Positions 18,380 through 25,690 of a stretch of 64,000 bases of DNA are shown one piece after another (within the stretch, counting starts at the first letter, position 1; every line of letters begins with the position of its first letter). A program made the translations under genes and the position numbers. Location of the stretch: NCBI GenBank assembly GCA_943357915.1, contig CALRGQ010000001.1:70816-134815 (forward strand), read 5' to 3'. The notes beneath the pieces were generated by a model that saw only the letters and a list, made by a program, of their open reading frames with translations, did not search any database and was not told the origin of the DNA. This DNA comes from Candidatus Peribacteria bacterium (GTDB taxonomy: Bacteria; Patescibacteriota; Gracilibacteria; Peribacterales; Peribacteraceae).

Positions 18380-18820
18380 ATGAAAATTGTTGCGAAGAAT
18401 AAGCGGGCTACCTTTGATTACGAGATCCTTGAAACGGTGGAGGCCGGCATCATGCTCACGGGGCCTGAGGTGAAGTCCTGCCGCATGGGCCAGATAAGCC
18501 TGCTTGGTAGTTACATTTCGTTCTTTGGCGGCAAGCCGATACTGAAACAAGCCAAGATCAGTCCCTACAAATATGCAGGTCCGATGCCGGACTATGACCC
18601 CGGTCATGACCGCGAGCTTCTGCTCAGGAAAAATCAGGCAGCCAAGCTGGAAGCAGCACAGTCTGAAAAAGGCATCAGCATTATTCCGCTGGAGGTCAGT
18701 GCGGGAAAATTTATTAAAGTTATGATCGGTATAGGCAAAGGACGCAAACGATTTGATAAACGACAGAAGATTAAAGAGCGAGACGTTGGCCGCAAAATGC
18801 GGGAGGGGCGGGAAGTGTAA
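18380..18820 (+). CDS. smpB: SsrA-binding protein
   Basis: Partner of tmRNA in trans-translation, which rescues stalled ribosomes. The family opening (KIVAKNKRATFDYEILETVEAGIML would be its first block) fixes the start near 18380; a Met four codons upstream is equally possible, while the track's start at 18173 lies in the intergenic hairpins. GPEVKS and the basic C-terminal tail (KRFDKRQKIKERD) are present. About 146 aa, normal for the family. No tmRNA gene was seen in this window. Confidence 0.92.
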   Translation: MKIVAKNKRATFDYEILETVEAGIMLTGPEVKSCRMGQISLLGSYISFFGGKPILKQAKISPYKYAGPMPDYDPGHDRELLLRKNQAAKLEAAQSEKGISIIPLEVSAGKFIKVMIGIGKGRKRFDKRQKIKERDVGRKMREGREV

Positions 18821-18874
18821 AAATCACCGTACGTTCGCGTGACGAATCACTGACACCAATCTATCCTCCGGTGC

Positions 18875-19471
18875 GTGTCTCTTCTCCCTCCGCAAATCCA
18901 AAAGGCCATCGAGGAGTTTAGTAAACTCCCGGGCATCGGCCCCAAGTCCGCAGAACGGATGACGTTTCATTTACTGCGGTCCAGTAAAGCGACGCCGGAA
19001 GGCCTAGGGAATGCACTGATCGCACTGAAGCGTGATCTGAAGTATTGCAAAACATGTCAGATGATTTCTCTGAACGAAGAATGTTCGATTTGTGGTGACA
19101 GATCTCGTGATGCAACGCAGATTTTGGTCGTCGAGGAACCACTGGAAGTCGTCGCGTTTGAGAAAGCTGGATACAAAGGTCTGTATCACGTGCTGCATGG
19201 CGTGCTCTCACCGATTGATGGCATGGGACCTGAGCAGCTGAAGCTTAAAGAGTTGGTCGAGCGTTGCAAAACCGGCGAGATCGCAGAAGTTATCGTGGCG
19301 ACGAACTTAGATACCGAAGGTGAAGCCACAGCGGCGTACATTAAGCAGCAAGTAACGCCGAATGTGCAGAAAATTACTCGGCTCGCGCACGGTCTTCCTA
19401 TGGGTGCAGACATTGAGTTCGCGGATCAGGTCACGCTCAGAGAGGCGATTGCGGGGCGGAGGAGTGCTTAG
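18875..19471 (+). CDS. recR: Recombination protein RecR
   Basis: Works with RecO/RecF to load RecA at gaps. The 198 residues contain the N-terminal helix-hairpin-helix (LPGIGPKSAERM), the C4 zinc finger (CKTCQM...CSIC) and the Toprim domain (ILVVEEPLEV, GVLSPIDGMGP). Start is GTG at 18875. Its last 57 bases recur at 22071-22127. The stop overlaps the convergent SAM-hydrolase-like gene by four bases. Confidence 0.95.
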   Translation: MSLLPPQIQKAIEEFSKLPGIGPKSAERMTFHLLRSSKATPEGLGNALIALKRDLKYCKTCQMISLNEECSICGDRSRDATQILVVEEPLEVVAFEKAGYKGLYHVLHGVLSPIDGMGPEQLKLKELVERCKTGEIAEVIVATNLDTEGEATAAYIKQQVTPNVQKITRLAHGLPMGADIEFADQVTLREAIAGRRSA

Positions 19472-20406
19472 AGTTTTTCCTGTACGAGCTTGATCGCATC
19501 ACCGATTCTTGGTTCACCGAGTGATCGCCAGCCAGATGAGGCCATACGTTCGTGTGCCGTCTGATCTGGTACCCACTTCACCACAACGTCGATGCCTCCG
19601 CCGTTTTGGTAGATACTAGAAACGCCGGGGTTTGCTTCGCCGAGAGACTGGGCGATTTCGAGCGGACCCGTCGGATGTGCGTGACCGTTGTGAGTGAGAA
19701 GCAGGTGCACACAGTTACGGCTATTGCCGGATTGTGATGCGATGCGGGCGATCTGTTCCCACTGTGACTCCGCGTTGTCGACACGCGTGATGACGTTACC
19801 GAAACGGTCAACGTACGCGACATGCCAGTCTGTGCGTGGATCGGGAATGTCCGAGATATTTGCATCCCGGAGCTCGAGCTTGTGATTGGGATTGAGAAGC
19901 CGAGGAGTAAGGCGGGAACGGAATTGTTCACGGCCGGTGTAAAGACCATTGAAGCCAGTGGGGTCGCTTGGGTTATCGAGATATTGAAGAGTTTCGATGT
20001 CGCCTTTGATCGCAGAAAGCCCTGAGAGAGGCGTCGAGACAATGTGGATATTTCCTTCTCTTGCAGTTGCGAGATAGAAAGGCTGGGCGTTGTTGCGTGC
20101 CACGCGTGGCGCGCTGTTGATGAAAACACCTGTACCACCTTTTATCGCAAAGTCGCGTTCTTCGTCAGACAAGTCTACGCGCCTCATCAGTTCGTCATGT
20201 TGTGAAACAACGAGTCTTAAAATGTGATCGGCGAGCGCTTCCTGGCCGAAAATGTCGAACTCGCGGTGAATGCGGTCTGTCGGTCGTCCGCCGAAATCGG
20301 TTGAGATCAAGACATCGGAATCTGGCTGTGTCAGGGGATTCGGTGGATCTTCCGGGCCTCCGTAGGTATCGGAGAGATAATAGGTGCGGAGAGGAGCATT
20401 TTGCAT
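19468..20406 (-). CDS. SAM hydroxide adenosyltransferase-like protein (DUF62)
   Basis: A 312-aa protein resembling the SAM hydrolase/halogenase superfamily, which splits S-adenosylmethionine to adenosine and methionine. Supporting motifs are an early STDFG, FINSAPRVARNN, the repeated STPLSG/IKGDIE region and YVDRFGNVITRV, typical of the C-terminal domain. The N-terminal half departs from the best-known members, so activity is not certain. A 23-codon methionine-rich ORF and a terminator-like hairpin lie directly upstream, suggesting methionine-linked attenuation. It converges tail to tail on recR. Confidence 0.62.
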   Translation of the reverse strand: MQNAPLRTYYLSDTYGGPEDPPNPLTQPDSDVLISTDFGGRPTDRIHREFDIFGQEALADHILRLVVSQHDELMRRVDLSDEERDFAIKGGTGVFINSAPRVARNNAQPFYLATAREGNIHIVSTPLSGLSAIKGDIETLQYLDNPSDPTGFNGLYTGREQFRSRLTPRLLNPNHKLELRDANISDIPDPRTDWHVAYVDRFGNVITRVDNAESQWEQIARIASQSGNSRNCVHLLLTHNGHAHPTGPLEIAQSLGEANPGVSSIYQNGGGIDVVVKWVPDQTAHERMASSGWRSLGEPRIGDAIKLVQEKL

Positions 20407-20449
20407 GGTGGAAGTGGGAATTAGAGATGAGAAAGTGATATACGATCAT

Positions 20450-20476
20450 AAGAAAAGTTCTCGCGATCTGCGCGAG
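20450..20476 (-). terminator. Attenuator-type hairpin before the SAM-hydrolase-like gene
   Basis: Minus-strand CTCGCG-CAGAT-CGCGAG followed by AACTTTTCTT, between the leader ORF stop and the gene start. The hairpin is conserved at 24576-24592, where an A-to-G change turns a T-A pair into T-G and keeps the stem. Confidence 0.55.
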
Positions 20477-20496
20477 TGGTGAGCTTGGTCGCGTGC

Positions 20497-20568
20497 TTAC
20501 GCGATCAGCGACCCCCGCGCGAGGCGCATCATGTCCATCATCATGCCGCTGGTGCGTAGGGTGCTCAT
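20497..20568 (-). CDS. Methionine-rich leader ORF A1 (23 aa)
   Basis: Too short for the ORF track. Begins MSTLRTSG and continues MMMDMMRLARG: six of 23 codons are Met, five of them in a six-codon cluster. A paralogue at 24613-24687 keeps the pattern (T/S)TLR then MMM-x-MM-x-RLARG. The ATG lies 8 bases after a CATACT -10 box with TTGACG 16 bases before it, so the mRNA should be leaderless. GGTCGC near the ORF end can pair with GCGACC just after the stop, and a terminator hairpin follows. Best read as a leader peptide controlling the SAM-hydrolase-like gene; a functional microprotein cannot be excluded. Confidence 0.55.
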   Translation of the reverse strand: MSTLRTSGMMMDMMRLARGSLIA

Positions 20569-20576
20569 GCGCGCGC

Positions 20577-20604
20577 AGTATGGCGAAACCATAAAACACG
20601 TCAA
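20577..20604 (-). promoter_or_regulatory. Promoter of leader ORF A1
   Basis: Minus-strand TTGACG, 16 bases, CATACT; the ATG of the leader ORF follows 8 bases later. Confidence 0.5.
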
Positions 20605-20676
20605 TCTTTCATGATAGGAAGATCGGTTTTTAGCTAGAGGATGAGCAAAAATCGTGCATCGACGACGGACGATATC

Positions 20677-20704
20677 GCAGCGGAAGATCGCGATCTTCCG
20701 CTGC
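20677..20704 (-). terminator. Perfect 28-bp palindrome after the SIMPL fragment
   Basis: GCAGCGGAAGATCG joined to its exact complement, 17 bases beyond the stop of the SIMPL tail on the minus strand. Probably a terminator remnant, although the T-run lies on the opposite side. Confidence 0.5.
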
Positions 20705-20721
20705 GTGTGCGTGTGCTTTTT

Positions 20722-20973
20722 TTAGCGTAGTTCATACGAAATCGTCACATTCGACACGATTTCCTGCTCTCCGGCGGGAATTGGCATACTTTCCTGCGCG
20801 ACTGCATTACCCATATCGTAGTTTGCCTTCGTCAGCATTGGCGTCGGATAACCGTAGGCGCCATCTTCACTGAAGGCGGTCATGCGGCCGAGTGACATGC
20901 CAAGATTTTTTGCGAGCACTTCTGCTTTCGCTTTCGCCTTCTCGATTGCGATCTCACGAGCCTGCGCCTTCAT
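20722..20973 (-). pseudogene. C-terminal fragment of a SIMPL-domain protein
   Basis: 83 codons that match the last 83 residues of the full gene at 24856-25611 at 79 positions, while DNA differences are mostly synonymous. The N-terminal two thirds, including the membrane anchor, are missing. The fragment starts six bases after the cupin stop, so this is a recombination junction. Whether it is translated from the internal Met is unknown. Confidence 0.85.
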
Positions 20974-20979
20974 AAACTT

Positions 20980-21303
20980 CTATTTTTTGTCGAGTGCAAA
21001 CGGCTCAAACATGAGCACGTACGACTTCCCCACACTCTTCGGGCAGTGTTCCACTCCCTTTGGTACGATGCCAATTTCCCCTGCTTTCAGCACGAGATCA
21101 GACTCACCTTTCATCTGGATCGTGATTTCACCTTCGTGCACGAGGAAGAGTTCATCCTCGTTCTCATGCACGTGCCAATGATACTCACCCTCGAAGAGTG
21201 CGATGCGGACGACCTGATCGTTCACACGAGCGAGTTCGACCGGCGACCATGATTGCGTGATTTGTTGGATTGCATCGGCGATGGAAATGGGTTGGGGGAG
21301 CAT
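20980..21303 (-). CDS. Small cupin-domain protein
   Basis: A single-domain cupin of 107 aa. Motif 1 is HWHVHENEDELFLVHEGEI, with the His, His and Glu metal ligands, and motif 2 includes GIVPKGVEHCP. Such proteins bind a metal and range from isomerases to sugar or small-molecule binding proteins; the substrate is not readable. It lies seven bases behind the B3/B4 gene in the same direction. Confidence 0.85.
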   Translation of the reverse strand: MLPQPISIADAIQQITQSWSPVELARVNDQVVRIALFEGEYHWHVHENEDELFLVHEGEITIQMKGESDLVLKAGEIGIVPKGVEHCPKSVGKSYVLMFEPFALDKK

Positions 21304-21309
21304 AGGGGT

Positions 21310-22008
21310 TTAGAGAATGATACTGGGATGTTCTCTGTCGAGAATATCGATTCGCGCTTCTGCTTTGCAATGCTCTTTCACTAGTAGAGAAAGTTCTTCC
21401 AGAATTTCCTTCAAACGATCTTTCGTGAGAGGTGGGAAACCTTCCACGACGATAATCGCACGCTTCGTTTCAGCTGTGATCTTCGCTCGATCACCTTCTC
21501 GCCAATTGAGCTTCCTGCAAATTACGCCTGCATCGTCTTTGTACACGAGTTCTCCTACTGCTGGAGGATCCTCTACTGTTTCCCCGAGTGGAACAAAATG
21601 TTCGGTGCCCGTTGCGTATGCAAGCCGCACGTCGCCGGTGCACAGATCGGTATCTTCCGCACCGACACACACGACGTACTTCAGCGAGATGACATTGTAG
21701 AGGTTGACCAGTGGATTGATACTCGGGAGCTTCCCACCCTTCAGTACACGCTTGAGGAGAGCTTGCACTGAGGGCGGGAATTTATTCGGATTGTTTCCAA
21801 AGCTCCTGTGGACGGTCTGTATGGCGACGAGGTTCGGGTGATCTTTGAAGGAGTCAATGTTGTGCGATGTATGTACATGCTCTTCTGTTGCCTGCAGCAG
21901 CGCTGCCGATTCTCCGTGATCGACATTACTCATACCCGTTGCGACGATAACGCCAATGGCGATGTCCGGGTGGGCGGCGAGGACGGTGGGGTGGAGGAGG
22001 AAGTGCAT
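21310..22008 (-). CDS. B3/B4-domain protein (PheRS beta-like editing domain)
   Basis: A 232-aa stand-alone B3/B4 protein, related to the editing region of phenylalanyl-tRNA synthetase beta. Visible family stretches are PLVNLYNVISLKYVV, GAEDTD and a late KRAIIVVEG. Stand-alone members are thought to deacylate mischarged tRNA or bind small molecules; this is family knowledge. It probably forms an operon with the cupin gene. Confidence 0.75.
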   Translation of the reverse strand: MHFLLHPTVLAAHPDIAIGVIVATGMSNVDHGESAALLQATEEHVHTSHNIDSFKDHPNLVAIQTVHRSFGNNPNKFPPSVQALLKRVLKGGKLPSINPLVNLYNVISLKYVVCVGAEDTDLCTGDVRLAYATGTEHFVPLGETVEDPPAVGELVYKDDAGVICRKLNWREGDRAKITAETKRAIIVVEGFPPLTKDRLKEILEELSLLVKEHCKAEARIDILDREHPSIIL

Positions 22009-22070
22009 GGGGGAGAGTAGAGAGTGATGAGAATTCTATAGTAGGGCAATAGTGTTTTATTGTAGAAACA

Positions 22071-22127
22071 GAGTTTGCGGATCAGTTCACGCTACGAGAG
22101 GCGATTGCGGGACTGAGGAGTGCGTAA
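22071..22127 (+). pseudogene. Displaced recR 3' end
   Basis: 49 of 57 bases match recR 19415-19471 and the frame still reads FADQFTLREAIAGLRSA then stop, against FADQVTLREAIAGRRSA in recR. Five of the eight base differences are silent or in the stop codon's third position, so this is a diverged functional tail rather than random decay. No 5' part of recR is present upstream. Confidence 0.88.
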
Positions 22128-22169
22128 CAAGCGATTTCCTAATATTCACGTGCGACTCCTTAGGCGGAT

Positions 22170-22703
22170 TCATGTACTGAAAATATCGTTGGCAATCGTG
22201 ACGAGTTCCTCACGATCAACTTCGTCGAAAGCCTCAGTGAATTCGCTGTCTACATCGAGCACAGCGATCAGGTTCTTTTGCCGGTCAAATATCGGTACAA
22301 CGATCTCAGACTGAGACCTGCTATCACATGCGATATGACCGGGGAATTTTTGCACGCTGGGGACGATGATTGGCTTTTGTGAACGGGCACACGCCCCACA
22401 AACGCCACGATTGAAGTGGATACGCAGGCAGCCGAGAGTTCCCTGGTAGGGCCCTACGACGAGTTCGTCGCCTTTCGTTGGGTCTACTTGATAGAATCCC
22501 GTCCAGAAGAAATAAGGCAGGTGATGAGCGAGGATGCCAGTCACTGTCGCCATACGTGCAATGACATCGCTTTCTCCCTCCAGGACTGCGGAAGCAGTCT
22601 TTCGGGCTTGAAGGTAGATCGCCCGCTTTTCTGTTGCTGAAAGCAAGCGATGAGTCTGTTCATGAGGAAGCTGGTCGTTGATGGTGCTTGTAAGAGAAGA
22701 CAT
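22170..22703 (-). CDS. msrC: Free methionine-(R)-sulfoxide reductase (GAF domain)
   Basis: Reduces free methionine-R-sulfoxide to methionine with thioredoxin-type electron supply. The 177 residues form one GAF domain with the family blocks FFWTGFYQVD, GPYQGTLGC, RGVCGACA, PGHIACDSRSQSEIVVP and AVLDVDSE. The cysteines at 92, 102 and 126 correspond to the conserved redox set; Cys105 is extra. It is the third gene of a minus-strand operon, 29 bases behind the FAD protein, whose leader carries methionine- and cysteine-rich codons. Confidence 0.9.
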   Translation of the reverse strand: MSSLTSTINDQLPHEQTHRLLSATEKRAIYLQARKTASAVLEGESDVIARMATVTGILAHHLPYFFWTGFYQVDPTKGDELVVGPYQGTLGCLRIHFNRGVCGACARSQKPIIVPSVQKFPGHIACDSRSQSEIVVPIFDRQKNLIAVLDVDSEFTEAFDEVDREELVTIANDIFST

Positions 22704-22732
22704 GTAAAAGAATGGGGAAAGAGAAATAAATA

Positions 22733-24073
22733 TTACTTCAATCTGGTTTCTAAAATATGTTTAATAAGTGCTGGGCCAGTAACTTCTCCAAATGCATTGA
22801 ATGCAACGAGGGGTGCCCCGCCTTTTTCTGGAGCATGTGCCAAACCATTTGCATACACTCCAGGTATTACTGTGTCATTAAAGCCAATTACTTGGCCGTT
22901 GTCTGTTACACAAACAGCCTGTCGTCTCTCAGAAAGCTTTGGACCAAGTGGCATTCCACTTGAATCGTCTATTCTTACATAACTTGCCGGATATCCAGTT
23001 GCCACAATAATTATTTGTGCATTTTGATATTCTTCTTTGGCTTCAGATAAATGTTCAACTTGTTGGCTTGTAATCCTTTTCTCGTTTCCGGAGGTTGCCG
23101 CAAGAATGAGATCACGTGCTACATTGCGAATACCCTTCCAACGATGAACTGCAGGATGGTTAGGATCATTGTCTATGTCTCTCCGAGAGAAGTTTGTATA
23201 GCCTGCTAGCTCTGCTTCCTGCGAATTGGGGAAATATAGATATATTGGGCTACGGTGCACTATATGTGAGCCTCCTTCGGCAATATCAATTCCTTGCTGT
23301 TGAGCATGCTCAATTAATGCATAATTCCCTGAGCCTACGCTATAGGAACTCCCAACCCACACGACACCTCCTTTTTTTTGTGCTGCTAGAGCCACCTTAT
23401 GTAATTGGTGTATGTCTGAATGAACTGAGTCAGCAGTTATTATTTTTGCCTGAAAAGAATGTAATTCAGGTGGAATAGGCTGAGACTTGCCACCAGTTGC
23501 AAGAATAACATTTGTAGTAGAAAGTGCTGGCTCATTTTTGTCAGTATAAACATTCCAATCACCTCGGAAACACTGCTCAACAGTGTCAACAGTTTTATTT
23601 GGGAAGAAGTCACAGGAATGTATTCCCTTTAATACTTGATGAATTTTATCTCCTAAAGCATCTAAAAGATCTGCGATAGGTCCGAATCTAAGTACATCAT
23701 TTTCTGCAGCCACCTTCTTAGCTTCTGGTAAGCCTTGGAGGTCACCGAATACCTCATTTTGAGGTAGCCAATTTGTCCAGTCTGGACCTGGCGAATTACT
23801 TAAAAATGGTACATTTTCAAAATTTCTAAGAGATCCACTACCAATGCAATCTGATTGAGTTACCACCGCGATGCCACTACTTTCTTGATTATTTGATTCT
23901 ACTACTCTTCTAAATGCTGCTTTACCTTTATTAGCTAGCGCTAAGATAGTAGCTAAAGCTCCAGGCCCTCCTCCTGCAAGGAGGATACTATATTTTTTCT
24001 CACTTTCTTGTCGTGCGACTTCATCTCTCAGAAAACGATGGCCTGCCGATGGTGTAAGAGATTTTTTTTTCAC
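22733..24073 (-). CDS. FAD/NAD(P)-binding oxidoreductase-like protein
   Basis: A 446-aa flavoprotein-like protein. The Rossmann dinucleotide motif is LLAGGGPGALATILAL near residue 30. A second nucleotide-binding region appears near VVWVGSSYSVGSGNY, and ATG-type motifs are seen in VILATGGKSQP and IIIVATGYP. This layout resembles N-hydroxylating monooxygenases and FAD-NAD(P)-binding proteins, but I cannot assign a substrate. Gene order with the methionine sulfoxide reductase suggests a redox or methionine-related task. Codon use is more AT-rich than in neighbouring core genes, a hint of transfer. Confidence 0.68.
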   Translation of the reverse strand: MKKKSLTPSAGHRFLRDEVARQESEKKYSILLAGGGPGALATILALANKGKAAFRRVVESNNQESSGIAVVTQSDCIGSGSLRNFENVPFLSNSPGPDWTNWLPQNEVFGDLQGLPEAKKVAAENDVLRFGPIADLLDALGDKIHQVLKGIHSCDFFPNKTVDTVEQCFRGDWNVYTDKNEPALSTTNVILATGGKSQPIPPELHSFQAKIITADSVHSDIHQLHKVALAAQKKGGVVWVGSSYSVGSGNYALIEHAQQQGIDIAEGGSHIVHRSPIYLYFPNSQEAELAGYTNFSRRDIDNDPNHPAVHRWKGIRNVARDLILAATSGNEKRITSQQVEHLSEAKEEYQNAQIIIVATGYPASYVRIDDSSGMPLGPKLSERRQAVCVTDNGQVIGFNDTVIPGVYANGLAHAPEKGGAPLVAFNAFGEVTGPALIKHILETRLK

Positions 24074-24107
24074 AATGGTATTGGGGAAATTAGTCTAATA
24101 AAAATAT

Positions 24108-24362
24108 TCAGTTTTTCCTGCGGAGCACATTTGCTATTGCGCTGCCTGCACAGTGGACTTGCTCCAAGCATTCGAGAAAAACCGCATCAGGTATCTCCTG
24201 TTCTCCTTGTTCAAGAGAGCGCTTTGCTCCTTGCCGCGCATCGATCCAAATTTTTCTTAGTTCGTCTTTTGTAAGGTTGGGACCTTCGAGAGCGAGTTCT
24301 TCGACAGACACAAGTTCCAACTTATCTGCTAATGGTTGCGTTGAGGGTTGAGTAGTAGCCAT
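24108..24362 (-). CDS. Small hypothetical protein at the head of the msrC operon
   Basis: 84 aa from MATTQPSTQ; the track's longer start runs through the terminator hairpin and is not used. The protein is mostly helical and acidic, with two Cys near the C-terminus (FLECLEQVHCAG). No family recognised. It begins 29 bases after the T-run of a strong attenuator and ends 34 bases before the FAD gene. Confidence 0.6.
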   Translation of the reverse strand: MATTQPSTQPLADKLELVSVEELALEGPNLTKDELRKIWIDARQGAKRSLEQGEQEIPDAVFLECLEQVHCAGSAIANVLRRKN

Positions 24363-24391
24363 GGTAATGATTGGAATGAAAAGGGAATAAG

Positions 24392-24424
24392 AAAAAACAC
24401 CTCCGCGTGTAGTCCCGCGGGGTG
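24392..24424 (-). terminator. Intrinsic terminator / attenuator of the msrC operon
   Basis: Minus-strand CACC-CCGCG, an 8-base loop, CGCGG-A-GGTG and six T residues: a nine-pair stem with one bulge. Its 5' arm contains CCCGCGGGAC, which can instead form ten pairs with GTCCCGCGGG inside the upstream leader ORF (24457-24466), giving mutually exclusive structures. Confidence 0.75.
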
Positions 24425-24444
24425 AGTCATGAGTCTTATTTCTC

Positions 24445-24540
24445 TCATGCCTTCGTCTCCCGCGGGACACGCATGCACATACACATCATCGCCATAACGC
24501 GATTTGTGATGAGGCCGGAGGAGAAGGAGTGGTGGTTCAT
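24445..24540 (-). CDS. Met/Cys-rich leader ORF B (31 aa)
   Basis: Not in the track. Starts MNHHSFSSG and carries the control-codon-like run VMAMMCMCMR at residues 15-24, five Met and two Cys in eight codons. The sequence just after the run holds one arm of the competing helix, and the stop lies 20 bases before the terminator stem. A TATTCT -10 box ends six bases before the ATG, so it may be leaderless. A start at the internal ATG (16 codons) would leave the Met/Cys run intact. The downstream operon ends in methionine sulfoxide reductase, which fits methionine-sensing attenuation. Confidence 0.58.
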   Translation of the reverse strand: MNHHSFSSGLITNRVMAMMCMCMRVPRETKA

Positions 24541-24566
24541 GGGATCAGAATATTTTCATTGATACG

Positions 24567-24592
24567 GAAAAGTGCCCCGCGATCTGCGCGAG
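24567..24592 (-). terminator. Hairpin after leader ORF A2
   Basis: Minus-strand CTCGCG-CAGAT-CGCGGG, then a short run ending in ACTTTTCC. It corresponds base for base to the hairpin at 20450-20476 with a compensated wobble pair. Confidence 0.5.
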
Positions 24593-24612
24593 TGGTGATG
24601 GTGTGCGATTCT

Positions 24613-24687
24613 TTACGCAGCAACCAACCCTCGCGCTAGGCGCATCATCATGCTCATCATCATGGTGGTGGGTCGGAGAGTTGTCAT
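24613..24687 (-). CDS. Methionine-rich leader ORF A2 (24 aa)
   Basis: Paralogue of leader ORF A1. Starts MTTLRPTT and continues MMMSMMMRLARG, six Met in seven codons. The track extends this ORF upstream to 24825 but the downstream ATG is the conserved start. A TAAATA box ends 7 bases before it, with TCGACA 18 bases further. It precedes a conserved hairpin and then leader ORF B, so two leader units stand in tandem before the msrC operon. Confidence 0.52.
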   Translation of the reverse strand: MTTLRPTTMMMSMMMRLARGLVAA

Positions 24688-24808
24688 GTGCGCATATTTA
24701 AATGCCATATCGTATTTTTGTCGAGAGTTTTGGAGCATTGTTTCTATACATGGCTTATGGATGCGGGAAAATAGTGGTGGTTGTTTACTTGACACGTCAC
24801 CTTTCCAC

Positions 24809-24834
24809 AAAAAAGACGCGCACATTGCACGTCT
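24809..24834 (-). terminator. Intrinsic terminator of the SIMPL gene
   Basis: Minus-strand AGACGTGC-AATGT-GCGCGTCT followed by six T. The stem is related to the dispersed AGAGACGTGC palindrome. Confidence 0.75.
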
Positions 24835-24855
24835 CTATTCTTTCTGCAGTACTAT

Positions 24856-25611
24856 TTAGCGTAGTTCATACGAAATCGTCACATTCGACACGATTTCCTG
24901 CTCTCCGGCTGGGATAGGCATGCTTTCCTGTGCCACCGCTCCTCCCATATCGTAATTCGCCTTTGTCATCATTGGCGTCGGATAAGCGTAGGCGCCATCT
25001 TCACTGAAGGCAGTCATACGGCCGAGTGACATACCGAGATTCTTCGCAAGAACCGTTGCTTTTGCCTTCGCTTTCTCGATAGCGATCTCACGAGCCTGTG
25101 CCTTCATGGCATCCGGATTATCGACGGTGAATGTAATGCCACCAGCCTGATTTGCGCCGGCGGTCGTAGCGACGGTGAGGACATCACCGACTTTATCAAG
25201 ATCACGGACTTTGACCCGCAGTGTCTGTGTTGCCTGAAATCCACGTGGGATCTGCCCGCCGGTTGTGTAGTCGTACTCGGGGCTCAGGTAGAAGCTTTCG
25301 GTTGCAATGTCTTTCTCTTCAATGCCGAGTTCTTTCACTGCTACCAAAATATTTGTCATATTTTTCTTGATGACGTCGGTTGCAGCTTTTGCGTTGGGCT
25401 GTCTGCCGGTCGTGACGCCGAAGCTCATGTACGCGATGTCCGGCGGTGTCGAAATTTTTCCTTCTGCACTGACTGAAATCACCGGGGGATTTGTGAGTGG
25501 GCCTTTAACTTCCATCTGTTTGCCGGCGAGAAAGAACGCACCGCCGATGATGACGGCAGTGATCAGAGCCCAGACGGGCGGATGCAGGGTGGTGGTGTTT
25601 GAATCAGACAT
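24856..25611 (-). CDS. SIMPL (DUF541) domain protein, membrane-anchored
   Basis: A 251-aa protein with an N-terminal membrane segment (PPVWALITAVIIGGAFFLAG) followed by a SIMPL domain beginning PPVISVSAEGKI. Family features are the SFGVTTG strand, the periodic helix MKAQAREIAIEKAKAKA and the closing SNVTISYELR. SIMPL proteins are extracytoplasmic oligomers linked to envelope stress; the biochemical role is unclear. Its last 83 codons are duplicated at 20722-20973. Confidence 0.88.
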   Translation of the reverse strand: MSDSNTTTLHPPVWALITAVIIGGAFFLAGKQMEVKGPLTNPPVISVSAEGKISTPPDIAYMSFGVTTGRQPNAKAATDVIKKNMTNILVAVKELGIEEKDIATESFYLSPEYDYTTGGQIPRGFQATQTLRVKVRDLDKVGDVLTVATTAGANQAGGITFTVDNPDAMKAQAREIAIEKAKAKATVLAKNLGMSLGRMTAFSEDGAYAYPTPMMTKANYDMGGAVAQESMPIPAGEQEIVSNVTISYELR

Positions 25612-25690
25612 AAGAGAGGAGGGGAAAGAGAGTGTTTCAGTAGATACTACGTATGAGCGACTGGAACGTTACAGAGTTCCATTGTCTTCG

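Noticed and set aside
20195-20599. 134-aa minus-strand ORF over leader A1
   Set aside because: Out of frame with both leader A1 and the SAM-hydrolase-like gene it overlaps; no family features.
19472-22070. Classical genomic island with recR as attachment site
   Set aside because: The SIMPL duplication interlocks with the recR duplication and no integrase is present, so merging of two alleles explains the data better.
24462-24560. Plus-strand mini-ORF antisense to leader B (starting MHIHIIAI)
   Set aside because: No promoter on that strand and all hairpin/T-run polarity fits the minus strand.
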